Assembly: GCF_030125375.1 (NCBI RefSeq)
Contig: NZ_JASJUU010000003.1
Span: forward strand, 138,247-202,246
Origin: Pseudoalteromonas umbrosa
Lineage (GTDB): Bacteria > Pseudomonadota > Gammaproteobacteria > Enterobacterales > Alteromonadaceae
Direction: 5' to 3'
DNA length: 64,000 bases
Shown here in pieces: positions 9,691-20,100 of the stretch (the stretch's first letter is position 1; each line of letters begins with the position of its first letter). Under the pieces are notes generated by a model, which saw only the letters and a list, made by a program, of their open reading frames with translations, did not search any database and had not been told where the DNA came from. A program made the translations under genes and the position numbers.

Positions 9691-10881
9691 TTACAACGCT
9701 TTTCTCCACATCATTTCTACTGGACCTTGTCGAAATTGATTAAGCCACCACAGCCCAAAAGATACTTGCGCAGCTAAAATGACAGCACCAAATACACCGA
9801 TCAAGTAAAACGGCAAAGTATTCATCAGTGCTAAGCCATACCCATAAAACAGCATGACGCAGAGCGTGGTTTGCATTAAGTATATAGTCAGTGACATACG
9901 TCCCAATGTATTAAGCCCAAGTGCAACCTTGCGGTGGCATTTATCGATGAATTTGACGAGGCAAGCAAGGTAAGTTAATGCTAAGAATAGGCAGCCTAGG
10001 TGGTAACACACACCTTGTATAAGACCAATTAAGTTAAGAGAAAATGGGCTGCCTGTCATGGCTTTGATAACGGCGTACACTAAATTCAGTAAAAGCCCTG
10101 TAGTCGCTAAAAAAGCAATTGTCTGCCACGAAATAGTCATGTTGATACGACCCTGTTTCATAAACGTTTTGACAAAGTAAATCCCAAGCAAAAATTGTCC
10201 TAGAACTTGAAAAGGCCTTCCCGTAATAAGATAAGACATAGGTCTTGGGATAGCGCTATAAATGTTTGCAACAAACACGTCCATAAATTCGGTTGAGGTG
10301 CGCATGCTCAGCAAGCTGGTATGTTCATAACCGAGATTTGATTTTAAGCCTAGCGCAATCCATTTTAGAGCCGACCAAAAGTCAGCGTCTTTGCTGATTA
10401 TGGCCATAAGGTGAATGAGTAAAGGTATCAACAGGAGCGTGAGGGCGATAAAAAGTAAGCGCGGTGCAGACAAGCGCATAAACCAAGGCAGTGTCATACC
10501 TAAAAGGCTATACAAAACAAGAATATCACCATGCCAGATAAAAAACATGTGGATGAGGCCAATGAACAATAAAACACCCATTCTCCTGCGCCAATATGAA
10601 GCAAAATCAGCACCTTGCTTTTGCCCGTGTAGTAGCGTAAATCCTGCGCCAAACAATATGGCGAACACGGTATAAAATTTACCCTCAACCAGCCAATCAA
10701 TGACAAATAACGTGGCTCTGTCAGCAAAAGGAAGCTGGCTTATTTGAGCATAATTTAATGAATAAAATCCAAAAAAACTCATTAAATTAGCAAAGATGAT
10801 GCCGCATAAGGCAAACCCGCGGATAGTGTCTATGAGCGGTATCCGACCATAACTTGGTATAGGTGTGTGTGGCATGACCAT
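9691..10881 (-). CDS. DUF418 (YeiB-like) multi-pass membrane protein
   Basis: Inner-membrane protein of 396 aa with many hydrophobic helices. The N-terminal IDTIRGFALCGIIFANL segment and the following membrane layout match the DUF418/YeiB family, related to acyltransferase-3-like membrane proteins. No substrate is established for the family. The ATG at 10881 was preferred over the upstream TTG at 10899, because an AAGGA ribosome site lies 7 bases before it. It has no functional link to its neighbours that I can see. Confidence 0.85.
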   Translation of the reverse strand: MVMPHTPIPSYGRIPLIDTIRGFALCGIIFANLMSFFGFYSLNYAQISQLPFADRATLFVIDWLVEGKFYTVFAILFGAGFTLLHGQKQGADFASYWRRRMGVLLFIGLIHMFFIWHGDILVLYSLLGMTLPWFMRLSAPRLLFIALTLLLIPLLIHLMAIISKDADFWSALKWIALGLKSNLGYEHTSLLSMRTSTEFMDVFVANIYSAIPRPMSYLITGRPFQVLGQFLLGIYFVKTFMKQGRINMTISWQTIAFLATTGLLLNLVYAVIKAMTGSPFSLNLIGLIQGVCYHLGCLFLALTYLACLVKFIDKCHRKVALGLNTLGRMSLTIYLMQTTLCVMLFYGYGLALMNTLPFYLIGVFGAVILAAQVSFGLWWLNQFRQGPVEMMWRKAL

Positions 10882-11057
10882 GATAGCGTCCTTTATCAAT
10901 CGGTAAATGTTATATTATCTCTATAAAAGAAGAGTATGACTATATGACGTTTTTGTGAACTTGTTTGTTTATTAGACGATTGTCTAGTGCCTGTTTGTAC
11001 TAATTAGCGACACACTGGTTTTGCCAATCGTGGCTCAACAAAGTAAAGGAAATAACA

Positions 11058-11231
11058 ATGAAATTAAAAATGAACAAAAAGAGCGTAAAAAACCTTTCTC
11101 AGACAATGGCTTCATTAAATCAAGGAAAAACACGCCAAATAGCAGGTGGTATTTCTGCGATGGGATGTGGGCCAATTTCTGATCCGAACTATTCTTGCCC
11201 TGTTTCAATTAATGGCTATAAGTGTAATTAA
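11058..11231 (+). CDS. RiPP-like precursor peptide, copy 1 (57 aa)
   Basis: A 57-residue peptide. ATG 11058 is preceded by AAAGGA at 7 bases. The leader begins MKLKMNKKSVKNLS and ends TRQIAGG, a double-glycine site. The core of about 26 residues has three Cys and several Ser (GCGPISDPNYSCPVS). The layout (Lys/Asn/Leu leader, GG, short Cys/Ser core) resembles small proteins often named class I lanthipeptide or GG-type natural product precursor; that is from memory and no modification enzyme is in the window. Related peptides lie at 29246, 49304 (broken), 54978 and 55404. A hairpin lies 20 bp downstream, so it is probably transcribed alone. Existence as a gene is well supported; function is unknown. 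Confidence 0.75.
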   Translation: MKLKMNKKSVKNLSQTMASLNQGKTRQIAGGISAMGCGPISDPNYSCPVSINGYKCN

Positions 11232-11251
11232 GCGTTTAAATGTCAGTAAAT

Positions 11252-11273
11252 AGGACCTGACGGAACAGGTCCT
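11252..11273. terminator. Hairpin after precursor peptide 1
   Basis: A perfect 8-bp stem AGGACCTG/CAGGTCCT with loop ACGGAA lies between the peptide gene and the convergent esterase gene. There is no T run on the + strand, so termination is plausible but not certain. Confidence 0.55.
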
Positions 11274-11308
11274 CATGGGTTACAAACTCATTATTTGAGG
11301 GGCAGAAT

Positions 11309-12568
11309 TTACTTTTTTGTCAGTGTTTCTATCTTATCCGTCAACCATTCCTTTCTTCTGGTATTTTCAGGCTCAGTTAGCGTTAACGCTTTACGATAGA
11401 GTGTCAGTGCCTCGCTTGCTTCACCTTGTAGCTCTTTACTGACGGCAAGTCCAGCGACAGCTGACGCAGAGCTTGGCGAGTGTGATATCCAATAATTAAA
11501 TAACGCATCAGCTTCGCCATAGCGGCCTTGACCTCGTAAGCGCTGAGCGATAGCACGAATACAGGCTGCATTGTTGTTTAGGTTTAAGTTGGGGTAGACA
11601 TCAAAGCCCACTTGTTTGCTAAGTATTTGATAATGCGAGAGGATATCTGTCAGTGTTTGATTCCCGTTATTTGTGAACTCGATGAACTTAGCGCCTATAT
11701 CCCAGTCTTTACGCGGAAATACAAAGCCGATGGCGTTTAATAATCCGGGCACTATCATGGGGTAGTGGCCATAATCATCAATGTGTTCGACTTTTAACTT
11801 AAATGTTTTTGAATAAGGGGCGAGCGCTTCTCGAAGTTGTTTGGCAAGCGTGTACCTAACTGGGTTTCTCTCAGCTTCTCGCTTTGCTGACGCGGCATAG
11901 AGGTAACCGGTTCTGTCGGGGTTCTTCTCGAAGCTTTTAGCGATTGCATCAATCATGGTGGTATCAGGTGTATAGCCCAATCCCAGTACATCGGTTGCAG
12001 CAAATAGGAAATGCGCGTTGAATAGATTAGGCGCGGCATTTAAGGTATGCAAACCAAATGCCGCAGTGGGCGATGCACCGATGAAAATACGGAAATCATT
12101 GATGCGGTACTGACTTTTTAAAAATGGAAATAGCTCTTTTTGCAAGTAGTTAATCATGTCCTGCGAGCGCCCTTGTGAAAAGCCTTCTAAGCGGTCTGAC
12201 TTTTCCCCCTGCCAACCGCTGTTACTTACATACAATTCAGGTCCCCATGCAAACCTATTATGTGAGTGAATGGATACGATAATGGCTTGCGGCATGGAAG
12301 CGGTGTCGCCGAGGTGGCTTAAAATACCATTTGTTGCCTCAGAGACTAGCCAGCCATCGAGCGTAACAACCAGTGGGTAGGTACGTTTTTCAGATGTGGT
12401 TTTATAGTCTGAGGGTAAATACACATCAAAGTTCGGTGTTTCCTTTATATATTTGGAGGAAATACTGAGCGTTTTGCCAACGATAAGTGGTGTTTCTGTG
12501 ATTGGTTTTACGCTAGCTTGTGTACAAAAAGTTGCGATGAAAAATAATATGTACCATACAAATTGCAT
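11309..12568 (-). CDS. Secreted alpha/beta-hydrolase (PF00756/IroE-like esterase) with TPR-like C-terminus
   Basis: 419-aa exported protein with a signal peptide (about 1–18) and an esterase-D-type alpha/beta-hydrolase fold. FDVYLPSDY and YPLVVTLDGW are the early strands. The nucleophile elbow is GASPTAAFG, with Ser in the G-x-S-x position. HIDDYGHYPM carries a histidine suited to the triad. The last ~100 residues (EADALFNYWISHSPSSA, EALTLYRKAL) form TPR-like helical pairs not seen in the two shorter relatives at 45985 and 46944. Family members hydrolyse siderophore or acyl esters, but the substrate here is unknown. It is divergent from the CadC-like regulator at 12740, which probably controls it. 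Confidence 0.8.
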   Translation of the reverse strand: MQFVWYILFFIATFCTQASVKPITETPLIVGKTLSISSKYIKETPNFDVYLPSDYKTTSEKRTYPLVVTLDGWLVSEATNGILSHLGDTASMPQAIIVSIHSHNRFAWGPELYVSNSGWQGEKSDRLEGFSQGRSQDMINYLQKELFPFLKSQYRINDFRIFIGASPTAAFGLHTLNAAPNLFNAHFLFAATDVLGLGYTPDTTMIDAIAKSFEKNPDRTGYLYAASAKREAERNPVRYTLAKQLREALAPYSKTFKLKVEHIDDYGHYPMIVPGLLNAIGFVFPRKDWDIGAKFIEFTNNGNQTLTDILSHYQILSKQVGFDVYPNLNLNNNAACIRAIAQRLRGQGRYGEADALFNYWISHSPSSASAVAGLAVSKELQGEASEALTLYRKALTLTEPENTRRKEWLTDKIETLTKK

Positions 12569-12634
12569 GTTACGCTCCTGAATTATTATTGTGATATTTG
12601 AGGCTACAATGTGACAAACTGAGCAAGGGAAACA

Positions 12635-12673
12635 TGAAATCGACCTGAAATTATCATGATATCTTTATGAAAT
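12635..12673. promoter_or_regulatory. Four phased TGAAAT-like repeats between esterase and CadC-like regulator
   Basis: TGAAAT occurs at 12635, 12646 and 12668, and TGATAT at 12657, so four copies recur at exactly 11 bp. They lie in the 171-bp gap between divergent genes, one of which encodes an OmpR/CadC-type winged-helix protein. Direct repeats at helical spacing are the usual target form for that DNA-binding family. Assignment as its operator is inferred. Confidence 0.5.
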
Positions 12674-12739
12674 TATTGCTTATTTGTGTTTTACTATGGG
12701 TATGCGTGAGCACTGATAAGAAAAGCTAGGCTAAAATAC

Positions 12740-14800
12740 GTGCGACAAAAAATAATAATAAACGAGCGAGTTATTGATACCGCGAGAAATCAAATCACCT
12801 ATAGAAACCAACCGCAGGTCTTGCCGCCTAAAGTGATTGCGGTTTTATATTGCTTGGCCAAAAGACAGGGGCAAGTGGTCAGCCATGATGAGATGATTGA
12901 CGAGGTTTGGAAAAGCGTCGTTGTGTCACCTAATTCGCTACAGCGTGCTATTGCTGAACTGCGAAAGGCACTTGGCGATGACGGTAAAGCGCAGGCCATC
13001 ATTAAAACGCACTCAAAGCAAGGCTATAGCTTAGAAGCTGAAGTTTTATGGAGCGAGCAACAAACCGAGCCAGAAATAAAGGCGCACACACATGCAAAGA
13101 AAGACACAAAGCCTGTACTTTTTTTGGCAATCGTATTGTTTATGCTCAGCTTGATTGGTGTGTTTTATTTTGCAAAGCCGCAGAGTGAGACGCTCGAGTT
13201 TACTCAACTGACTTCTTTGACTGCCAGTGATGTACAAGAGGGCGCGGGAGTATTTTCACCTGATGGTAAATACTTGGTATTTTACCGTCACTTGGAGAGT
13301 TGTGAGAGTGAGCTGTGGGCCAAAGATCTTGCAAATGAGCAATCAATGAAGCTCACACTGAGCGGGGCTAAATTCACGGGGTTTACATTTTCACCAGATG
13401 GAGAAAAGCTGGGCTTTTTGCAAAACCGAGCATGTGAGCACGCGCCCATTGAATACGATCACACTGTAAAAAACTGCTGGGATTTGGTGGCAATCAATTT
13501 TGCTGAAGCCTTGAAAAGTCCGCAAACACCTCATGTACTAAAAGCATGTAAGCCGACCAAAATGTATCACCCACAGTGGTTAACTGCAGATTCATTTGCC
13601 ACACTTGATTTGCAAAGCAACCAGTTACGTGTTGCGTTGCACAATATAAATAACCATCAAGTCGCCACGCTCTTTGAAGATAAAAAATTACATTTATATG
13701 TATTAAGGTATTCACCCACTCATCAATTATTGGCCGTGATAGGGTTTAACAAAGAAGGAGGGCAAGTATTGAGCTTGCTAAAACCCTCTGGTGAGCTTGT
13801 GGCACAAAATATCATTGATTTTCCCGCGTCATTTGATGGTAGTTCACGTATTTATCCCAATTTTGACTCTGGTTCTCAAAGGCTGCTTTATGGTAGTGGT
13901 AAATCCTTGTTTGAACTGGACTTTGATGGCAATGTAAAGCCTATCACCTTACCCCTTTATCAGGATATTTACAGTATTAATTTCCACCCACATAGCAATG
14001 TGATAGTGGGCACTTACGGTACTTACGATTCTGACTTAATTACTATGCCTTATGTTGATGGCCAAGTGCTGGGTGAGTCAAAACCCAGTGTTCGCTCTAC
14101 AAGGCGAGAAGAACAAGGGAAATGGAGTCAAAACACGGAACACCTTGCATTTATCTCCGAGCGTTCAGGAAGAAAACAAGTTTGGTTGTCGAGTGGAGGA
14201 GAGCCAAGGCTATTGACACAATTTAATGGTGCTGAATATCCATTGTCTGTGGAGTGGCGCGCTGATGAAAATAAGTTATATGTTGCGACTAACCAAGGGC
14301 TGTACCTCTATGACTTAGCTGGAAATTATAAAAGCTTGTTATCTGAGCAAAGGTTCGTAGGGGTATATCAGTCGAACCTACTTACGCATACTTTATTTGC
14401 TTATGAGGAAGAAGCAATAGTACATCTATCAACTCGAAATGAAGAGGGGGAAATAGAGAATTTGCTTAAAGTGGCAATACAAGATGCAGTGCTATTGAAG
14501 CCTCATGAGCTGGTTTATCAAGATTCAAATGGTCAATTTTGGCATTTGAATCAGGGCCAAGTGGTGGCTTTGGCGCTATTAAATCAGCATACGCATAAGG
14601 ACGGCTTTGTTGAGCGAGATGGTCGTTTATTTGGGCTGACAAAAGGCAATATGTTGTGGCGCTATAATTTAAAAGAGCATACCTTTCAAGCGCTTAAGCA
14701 AGTCGATAACGGTATTACGTCGATTTCAGATATCAGTGACACTCAGTTGTTGTTTGTAAAGCGCATCTCTCAGAAAAAAGAAATTGTATTGATTGAATAG
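12740..14800 (+). CDS. CadC/ToxR-like membrane transcriptional regulator with beta-propeller sensor domain
   Basis: 686-aa one-component regulator. Residues about 1–103 form an OmpR/CadC-type winged helix (SVVVSPNSLQRAIAELRKAL is the recognition region). One membrane segment lies at about 125–145 (VLFLAIVLFMLSLIGVFYF). The rest is a large periplasmic domain with TolB/WD-like blades (FSPDGKYLVFYR, FSPDGEKLGFLQ). DNA is bound from the membrane in response to an external signal; which signal is unknown. The start is GTG 12740, the first standard start after an in-frame stop, with a weak ribosome site. It is divergent from the esterase at 11309–12568 across a gap containing four phased direct repeats. 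Confidence 0.88.
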   Translation: MRQKIIINERVIDTARNQITYRNQPQVLPPKVIAVLYCLAKRQGQVVSHDEMIDEVWKSVVVSPNSLQRAIAELRKALGDDGKAQAIIKTHSKQGYSLEAEVLWSEQQTEPEIKAHTHAKKDTKPVLFLAIVLFMLSLIGVFYFAKPQSETLEFTQLTSLTASDVQEGAGVFSPDGKYLVFYRHLESCESELWAKDLANEQSMKLTLSGAKFTGFTFSPDGEKLGFLQNRACEHAPIEYDHTVKNCWDLVAINFAEALKSPQTPHVLKACKPTKMYHPQWLTADSFATLDLQSNQLRVALHNINNHQVATLFEDKKLHLYVLRYSPTHQLLAVIGFNKEGGQVLSLLKPSGELVAQNIIDFPASFDGSSRIYPNFDSGSQRLLYGSGKSLFELDFDGNVKPITLPLYQDIYSINFHPHSNVIVGTYGTYDSDLITMPYVDGQVLGESKPSVRSTRREEQGKWSQNTEHLAFISERSGRKQVWLSSGGEPRLLTQFNGAEYPLSVEWRADENKLYVATNQGLYLYDLAGNYKSLLSEQRFVGVYQSNLLTHTLFAYEEEAIVHLSTRNEEGEIENLLKVAIQDAVLLKPHELVYQDSNGQFWHLNQGQVVALALLNQHTHKDGFVERDGRLFGLTKGNMLWRYNLKEHTFQALKQVDNGITSISDISDTQLLFVKRISQKKEIVLIE

Positions 14801-14810
14801 CATGGTTTAG

Positions 14811-14861
14811 ATTGATTTATCACAAGTGAGCCTTTTTAAGGTGAACTTGTGATAAATCAAT
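14811..14861. terminator. Long inverted repeat between convergent genes
   Basis: Two perfect 17-bp arms (14811–14827 and 14845–14861, starting ATTGATTTATCACAAGT) flank a 17-base loop that contains a smaller CCTT/AAGG hairpin. It lies between the convergent regulator genes. It may act as a bidirectional terminator, though the stem is longer and more AT-rich than is usual. Confidence 0.6.
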
Positions 14862-14866
14862 TGAGC

Positions 14867-15823
14867 TTATTTCGGTAGATACATCTTATCTAGGCCCGGG
14901 ATATTATGCTCCCAACGAGGTACTGCTTCGCCAATATAGTGCCGTGCAGCATCTAAAAATAATCGCGTCCTGACCGGTAAATCTCGGTGTGGGTAGACTG
15001 CATACATGGCGCTGTAGTCAGGTAAATTCACATGTGTCAGCATAGGTACTAGCTGCGCGTGATCGATATGATCGGCAAAGAAAAAGGCAGGCGCGGTGCA
15101 AAACGCAGTATGTGAAAGCACCTTTTCAAGTAGTGCCTCACCATCGTTAGATTTAAATACCGGCGTAATAGGCTGCTCTTGAGGTTTACCTTTGTCATCA
15201 ATGTAACTGATTGATTCAAAGCGGATGTGATTACTTGAGTAAGCTGCAGCTGGCAGCTCAGCGAGATCAGACATTTCTTTTGGCTCACCATAGGTCTCAA
15301 TAAACTGAGGTGTAGCTAAAATCAACATACGGTTTCGTGCCACTTTACGTGCGATCAATGAGGAGTCTCTTGGTTCACCAACGCGAAACGCCAGATCAAA
15401 GCCTTCAGATACCATATCGATGACGCGGTCATCTAATCTTAGCTCTATGGTGACTTGCGGAAAACGTTTTTGGAAATCATTGATCACCGGCAGTAGGTAG
15501 TATTTACCGATGTAACTTGATGAGGTGATACGCAATAAACCTCGGGCTTCTTGGTGATAGTTCTCAGCCATTTGCACTGTGTCTTGCAGCAGCACTCTCA
15601 GCTCAGCAGCTTTTTTAACCATTTCAGCGCCAGCGGCAGTTAATGAAAACGAACGGGTAGTCCGGTTGAGTAGACGTACACCAAGCTCCTCTTCTAATTT
15701 ACTGATTTGTTTAGATATAACTGAGCGATCTATGTTTCTGACTTCGGCAGCTTTTGAAAAAGAGCCTTGCTCAACGACTTCTAATAACATGATCAATCGA
15801 CTGGTTGTATCCATATTTGGCAT
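14867..15823 (-). CDS. LysR-family transcriptional regulator of the adjacent RND pump
   Basis: About 318 aa. An N-terminal winged HTH (about 5–65, FSKAAEVRNIDRSVISKQISKLEEELG) is followed by a LysR substrate-binding domain of two alpha/beta lobes. ATG 15823 is chosen over the GTG three bases upstream; ATG 15814 is also possible. It is divergent from the RND adaptor gene across a 115-bp gap holding a TGCCA-TTT-TGGCA inverted repeat, the usual layout for a LysR activator and its target. By position and partner genes it is analogous to MexT, which activates mexEF-oprN; one-to-one orthology is not claimed. The co-inducer is unknown. Confidence 0.9.
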   Translation of the reverse strand: MPNMDTTSRLIMLLEVVEQGSFSKAAEVRNIDRSVISKQISKLEEELGVRLLNRTTRSFSLTAAGAEMVKKAAELRVLLQDTVQMAENYHQEARGLLRITSSSYIGKYYLLPVINDFQKRFPQVTIELRLDDRVIDMVSEGFDLAFRVGEPRDSSLIARKVARNRMLILATPQFIETYGEPKEMSDLAELPAAAYSSNHIRFESISYIDDKGKPQEQPITPVFKSNDGEALLEKVLSHTAFCTAPAFFFADHIDHAQLVPMLTHVNLPDYSAMYAVYPHRDLPVRTRLFLDAARHYIGEAVPRWEHNIPGLDKMYLPK

Positions 15824-15830
15824 CACTATA

Positions 15831-15855
15831 AATGGCTATTGGTGCCATTTTGGCA
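15831..15855. promoter_or_regulatory. Candidate LysR operator upstream of the RND operon
   Basis: Overlapping inverted repeats lie in the divergent gap: AATGGC (15831–15836) with GCCATT (15844–15849), and TGCCA-TTT-TGGCA (15843–15855). They sit just ahead of the LysR start and about 85 bp before the adaptor start. LysR proteins usually bind such dyads between divergent genes. No -35/-10 pair could be assigned with confidence. Confidence 0.45.
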
Positions 15856-15938
15856 TTAATGTTTTTAAAAAACTACTATTTTTCGTCATTAATAACAGGC
15901 GTACGATGTCCGCATATTAATTTTCTGCGGAGCAACAA

Positions 15939-17108
15939 ATGAAAAAGTTAGGTTTTACACTCAGTGCTGTGGCCCTTGCCCTTGTTTTAAGTGGATGTGG
16001 TCAATCCAATGCACAGCAAGGACAACAGCCGCCACCTTTAACCATAGACGTAGCAAGCGTTGAGCTTGAACAAGTTCAATCTTGGCACACATTTACCACG
16101 CGTTTAGAAGCGCCTGAACGCGTTTTACTCAAGCCGCGTGTATCCGGTCAAATTGAACGTATGGCATTCACCGAAGGTGAACGAGTCAACAAAGGTCAGT
16201 TATTATTTAGCCTTGATCCAAGACCTTTCCAAGCTCAGATTGATACTTTAAACGCCCAGTTAAAAAGTGCTGAGGCAAGCTTAGAGCAAGCGCGAGGTGA
16301 AGCAGAGCGTGCAAATCGTTTGGTTGCACAAAATGCCATTTCTACAGAAGAAGCAGAGCAGCGCAGTGCAACCCTTCGCAGTGCGATTGCAAACAAAAAT
16401 GCCATTGAGGCACGTCTGCAAAACGCGCAGTTAGATTTAGAGTTCAGCCAAGTATCCGCGCCTATCAGCGGCACTATTTCTCGCGCGGTTGTCACCACAG
16501 GTAACTATGTTAAAGCGGGTGAAACTGAGCTAACGACGATTGTTTCTGACGATGAAATTTACGCATATTTTGATGTGGATGAGCGTACATGGAGCCGTCA
16601 ATTTTCCGGTGTATCTGTACAAGATCAGATCACTGTACAGCTTCAGCGCTTGGGCGAAACTAAGCAAGTAGCGGGTAAACTTGATTTTATCGATAACGAA
16701 ATTAACCCCAACACTGGCACATTACGAGTGCGTGCAGTATTCGATGCAAAGCAGCATCACTTAAAGCCGGGCGCATTTGCTCGCGTTTCAATCGGTGCAC
16801 AAAATGCACAGCAAATGGCCATTGTGCCTGAGCGTGCAATTGGTACAGATCTTAAAAACCGTTTTGTCCTGACCATCGACGAAAACAATGTTTTGCAGTA
16901 CAGATTGGTTGAGCTTGGCGAGCGCTACGGTGCGTTTCGTGCCATTAAGTCGGGCTTAGAAGAGGGCGATCGCATTGCTGTTAATGGTCCTGCGCGTGTC
17001 GGCCCAGGTATGCCAATTACCCCGAATTCTGTCAGTTTAGCCTTTGAAAATACTCAGTTTGTTTTAAAACAGTCTGACACTTCTTTATTACTCAGTGCGG
17101 CAAACTAA
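15939..17108 (+). CDS. RND efflux periplasmic adaptor (MexE/AcrA family), lipoprotein
   Basis: 389-aa membrane-fusion protein of a tripartite pump. The signal peptide ends in lipobox LSGC (Cys20), so it is probably lipid-anchored in the inner membrane. After a biotinyl-lipoyl-like half (RVSGQIERMAFTEGERVNKGQLLFSLD) comes an alpha-helical hairpin (about 80–150, Ala/Glu/Gln-rich). The second lipoyl half and beta-barrel follow. A GGAG ribosome site precedes ATG 15939. The pump gene follows after 9 bp, and the outer-membrane factor after that, forming a complete operon probably controlled by the divergent LysR protein. Confidence 0.93.
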   Translation: MKKLGFTLSAVALALVLSGCGQSNAQQGQQPPPLTIDVASVELEQVQSWHTFTTRLEAPERVLLKPRVSGQIERMAFTEGERVNKGQLLFSLDPRPFQAQIDTLNAQLKSAEASLEQARGEAERANRLVAQNAISTEEAEQRSATLRSAIANKNAIEARLQNAQLDLEFSQVSAPISGTISRAVVTTGNYVKAGETELTTIVSDDEIYAYFDVDERTWSRQFSGVSVQDQITVQLQRLGETKQVAGKLDFIDNEINPNTGTLRVRAVFDAKQHHLKPGAFARVSIGAQNAQQMAIVPERAIGTDLKNRFVLTIDENNVLQYRLVELGERYGAFRAIKSGLEEGDRIAVNGPARVGPGMPITPNSVSLAFENTQFVLKQSDTSLLLSAAN

Positions 17109-17117
17109 GAGAGCGTT

Positions 17118-20100
17118 ATGAAATTTTCCCACTTTTTTATCAATAGGCCCATTTTTGCGGCCATGCTGTCGATGATTTTTATCATCACAGGTGCTATCTC
17201 ATTGTTTCAACTGCCGGTCAGTGAATACCCAGAAGTTGTGCCGCCTACGGTTGTTGTTAACGCGACATACCCAGGTGCTAACCCAAAAGTCATTGCAGAG
17301 ACTGTGGCAACGCCACTTGAGCAAGAGCTCAATGGTCTTGAGAATATGTTGTATCACGGCTCGCAAGCCACCAGTGATGGGCGTTTAACGTTAACTGTCA
17401 CGTTTGCGCTAGGTACTGATCTTGACCAAGCGCAGGTACAGGTGCAAAACCGTGTGAACAATGCATTACCGCGTTTGCCGCAAGAGGTGCAGCGCTTAGG
17501 TGTCACTGCGCAAAAGTCATCACCCAACCTTGCATTAGTTGTGCACTTGGTATCACCCAATGGTGAGCAAGATACTGCTTACATGGCAAACTACGCTGAC
17601 TTATACATCAAAGATGAGCTCAAACGTTTACCGGGTGTGGGTGATTTGCAGCTATTTGGTGGTGCAAAGTATTCAATGCGTGTTTGGCTAGACCCAGACG
17701 CTTTGGCTGCACGTAACTTAACGGCGTCAGATGTGGTTAATGCACTGCGTACACAAAACCAACAAGTTGCAGCGGGTTCATTGGGTGCACAGCCAACACC
17801 TGAAGAAAACCAATTTCAAATTTTGTTAAATGTAAAAGGCCGTTTAGAGAGCATTGAAGAGTTTGAAAGTGTGATCATTAAAGTAGGCGACAATGGCGCA
17901 CTGACTCGCTTAAAAGACATTGCTCGCGTTGAACTTGGCCAAGAAAACTATGCACTGCGTGCAATGCTTGATAACCAACCAGCCCTTGCAATGCCGATTT
18001 TCCAGCGTCCGGGCACTAACGCCATTGAATTGTCTGATGATGTGCGTGAAACCATGGCACGTCTTGAGAAAACATTCCCAGCAGGGATGACTTATGAAAT
18101 CGCTTACGACCCAACTGTTTTTGTTCGCGGTTCAATCGACGCGGTTATCATGACCTTAATGGAAGCCATCTTATTAGTTGTGGTGGTGGTTGTAGTGTTC
18201 TTGCAAACATGGCGCGCCTCTATTATTCCATTGATTGCGGTGCCGGTATCTTTGATTGGTACGTTTGCCGTGATGCAAATGTTAGGCGTCTCAATTAATA
18301 CCTTATCTTTATTTGGTCTAGTACTCGCAATCGGTATTGTTGTGGATGATGCCATCGTGGTTGTGGAAAACGTAGAGCGTAATATTGCAGATGGTCATAG
18401 TCCATACGAAGCCACTAAAATTGCCATGACGGAAGTGACTGGCCCAATTATCGCGATTGCATTTGTATTGTGCGCAGTATTTATTCCAACGGCATTTATT
18501 ACGGGCTTATCGGGTCAGTTCTATAAGCAATTTGCGCTTACAATTACGATTTCGACGCTGATCTCAGCATTTAACTCACTGACGCTGTCACCTGCGCTAT
18601 CTGCTATTTTATTAAAATCGCACGATGCGCCAAAAGACAGATTAACACGCATTCTCGATAAGCTATTTGGTGCATGGTTATTCAAGCCATTCAACCGCTT
18701 ATTTGATAAAGGTGCAAAAGGCTACGAAGCCATCGTTAAAAAGCTTATTCGCATGAGTGTGGTTGTCGGTGTGGTTTACCTTGCACTTGTTGGCTCAACC
18801 ATTGGTTTATTCCTGTCTGTACCGGGTGGCTTTATTCCGCAGCAGGACAAGCAATACCTAGTTGCCGTGGCGCAATTACCAGATGCAGCAAGCTTAGACC
18901 GCACTGAAGAAGTCATTAAACAGATGCAAGAAATTGCACTGCAAGTGCCGGGTGTTGCGCACACGGTTGCATTCCCAGGCTTATCTGTAAACGGGTTTAC
19001 CAATAGCACCAACAGCGGCATTGTGTTTACGCCACTAGATGATTTTGCAGACAGAAACGATCCAAGCTTGTCAGCGCAGGCAATTGCGATGCAGCTGAAC
19101 ATGCGCTTTGCAGCCATTGATGAGGCATTTGTTGCGGTATTCCCACCGCCGCCAATTTTAGGCTTGGGCACAACCGGTGGTTTTAAACTGCAAATTCAAG
19201 ACAGAGGCAACCAAGGGTTTGAAGCATTGTTTGCAGCGTTACAATCGACCATAGGTGCGGCGCAGCAAGATCCAGCACTGACCGGCCTTTACTCCAGCTT
19301 TAGAGTACAAGTGCCGCAAATGGACATTAATATCGACCGCGAGCAAGCGCTCATCCAAGGTATTCCATTACAGGAAGTATTTGATGCTTTACAAGTATAT
19401 TTAGGCTCTGTTTATGTCAATGACTTCAACTTATTTGGCCGTACTTACCAAGTGAAAGCGCAAGCTGATGCCGAATTTAGAGCGAAAAAAGAGCAAATTA
19501 ATAACCTGAAAGTGCGTAATGCCGCGGGCAATATGGTGCCACTGGGTTCAGTTGTTACCGTTGAGGCAACCACAGGCCCTGATCGTGTGATGCACTACAA
19601 CGGTTATGTGACAGCAGAGTTAAACGGCAGCCCAGCGCCGGGTTACAGCTCAGATCAAGCACAGCAAGCCATTGAAAAAGTATTGGCAAATACCTTACCT
19701 GAAGGCATGGCGTACGAGTGGACTGAAGTCACGTACCAGCAGATTTTGGCAGGTAATACTATGGTGTATGTGTTCCCATTGGTTGTGGTTTTAGTCTTTA
19801 TGGTACTGGCAGCCCAGTACGAGAGCTTGCGTTTACCACTGGCGATTATTTTAATCGTACCAATGACGATATTCTCGGCACTTGCTGGTGTGTATATGCT
19901 AGGTGGTGACAACAATATCTTTACGCAAATTGCCTTGATTGTATTGGTGGCATTGGCATCGAAAAACGCCATCTTGATGGTCGAGTTTGCCAGAGACAAG
20001 CACGTACAAGGTGCGACACATTTAGAGGCCATAATTGAAGCATGTCGACTAAGATTACGTCCAATTTTGATGACCTCAATAGCGTTTACCGCAGGTGTTA

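Noticed and set aside
10973..10986. Small palindrome TAGAC-GATT-GTCTA upstream of precursor peptide 1
   Set aside because: Five-base arms are common by chance and no similar site precedes the other peptide genes.
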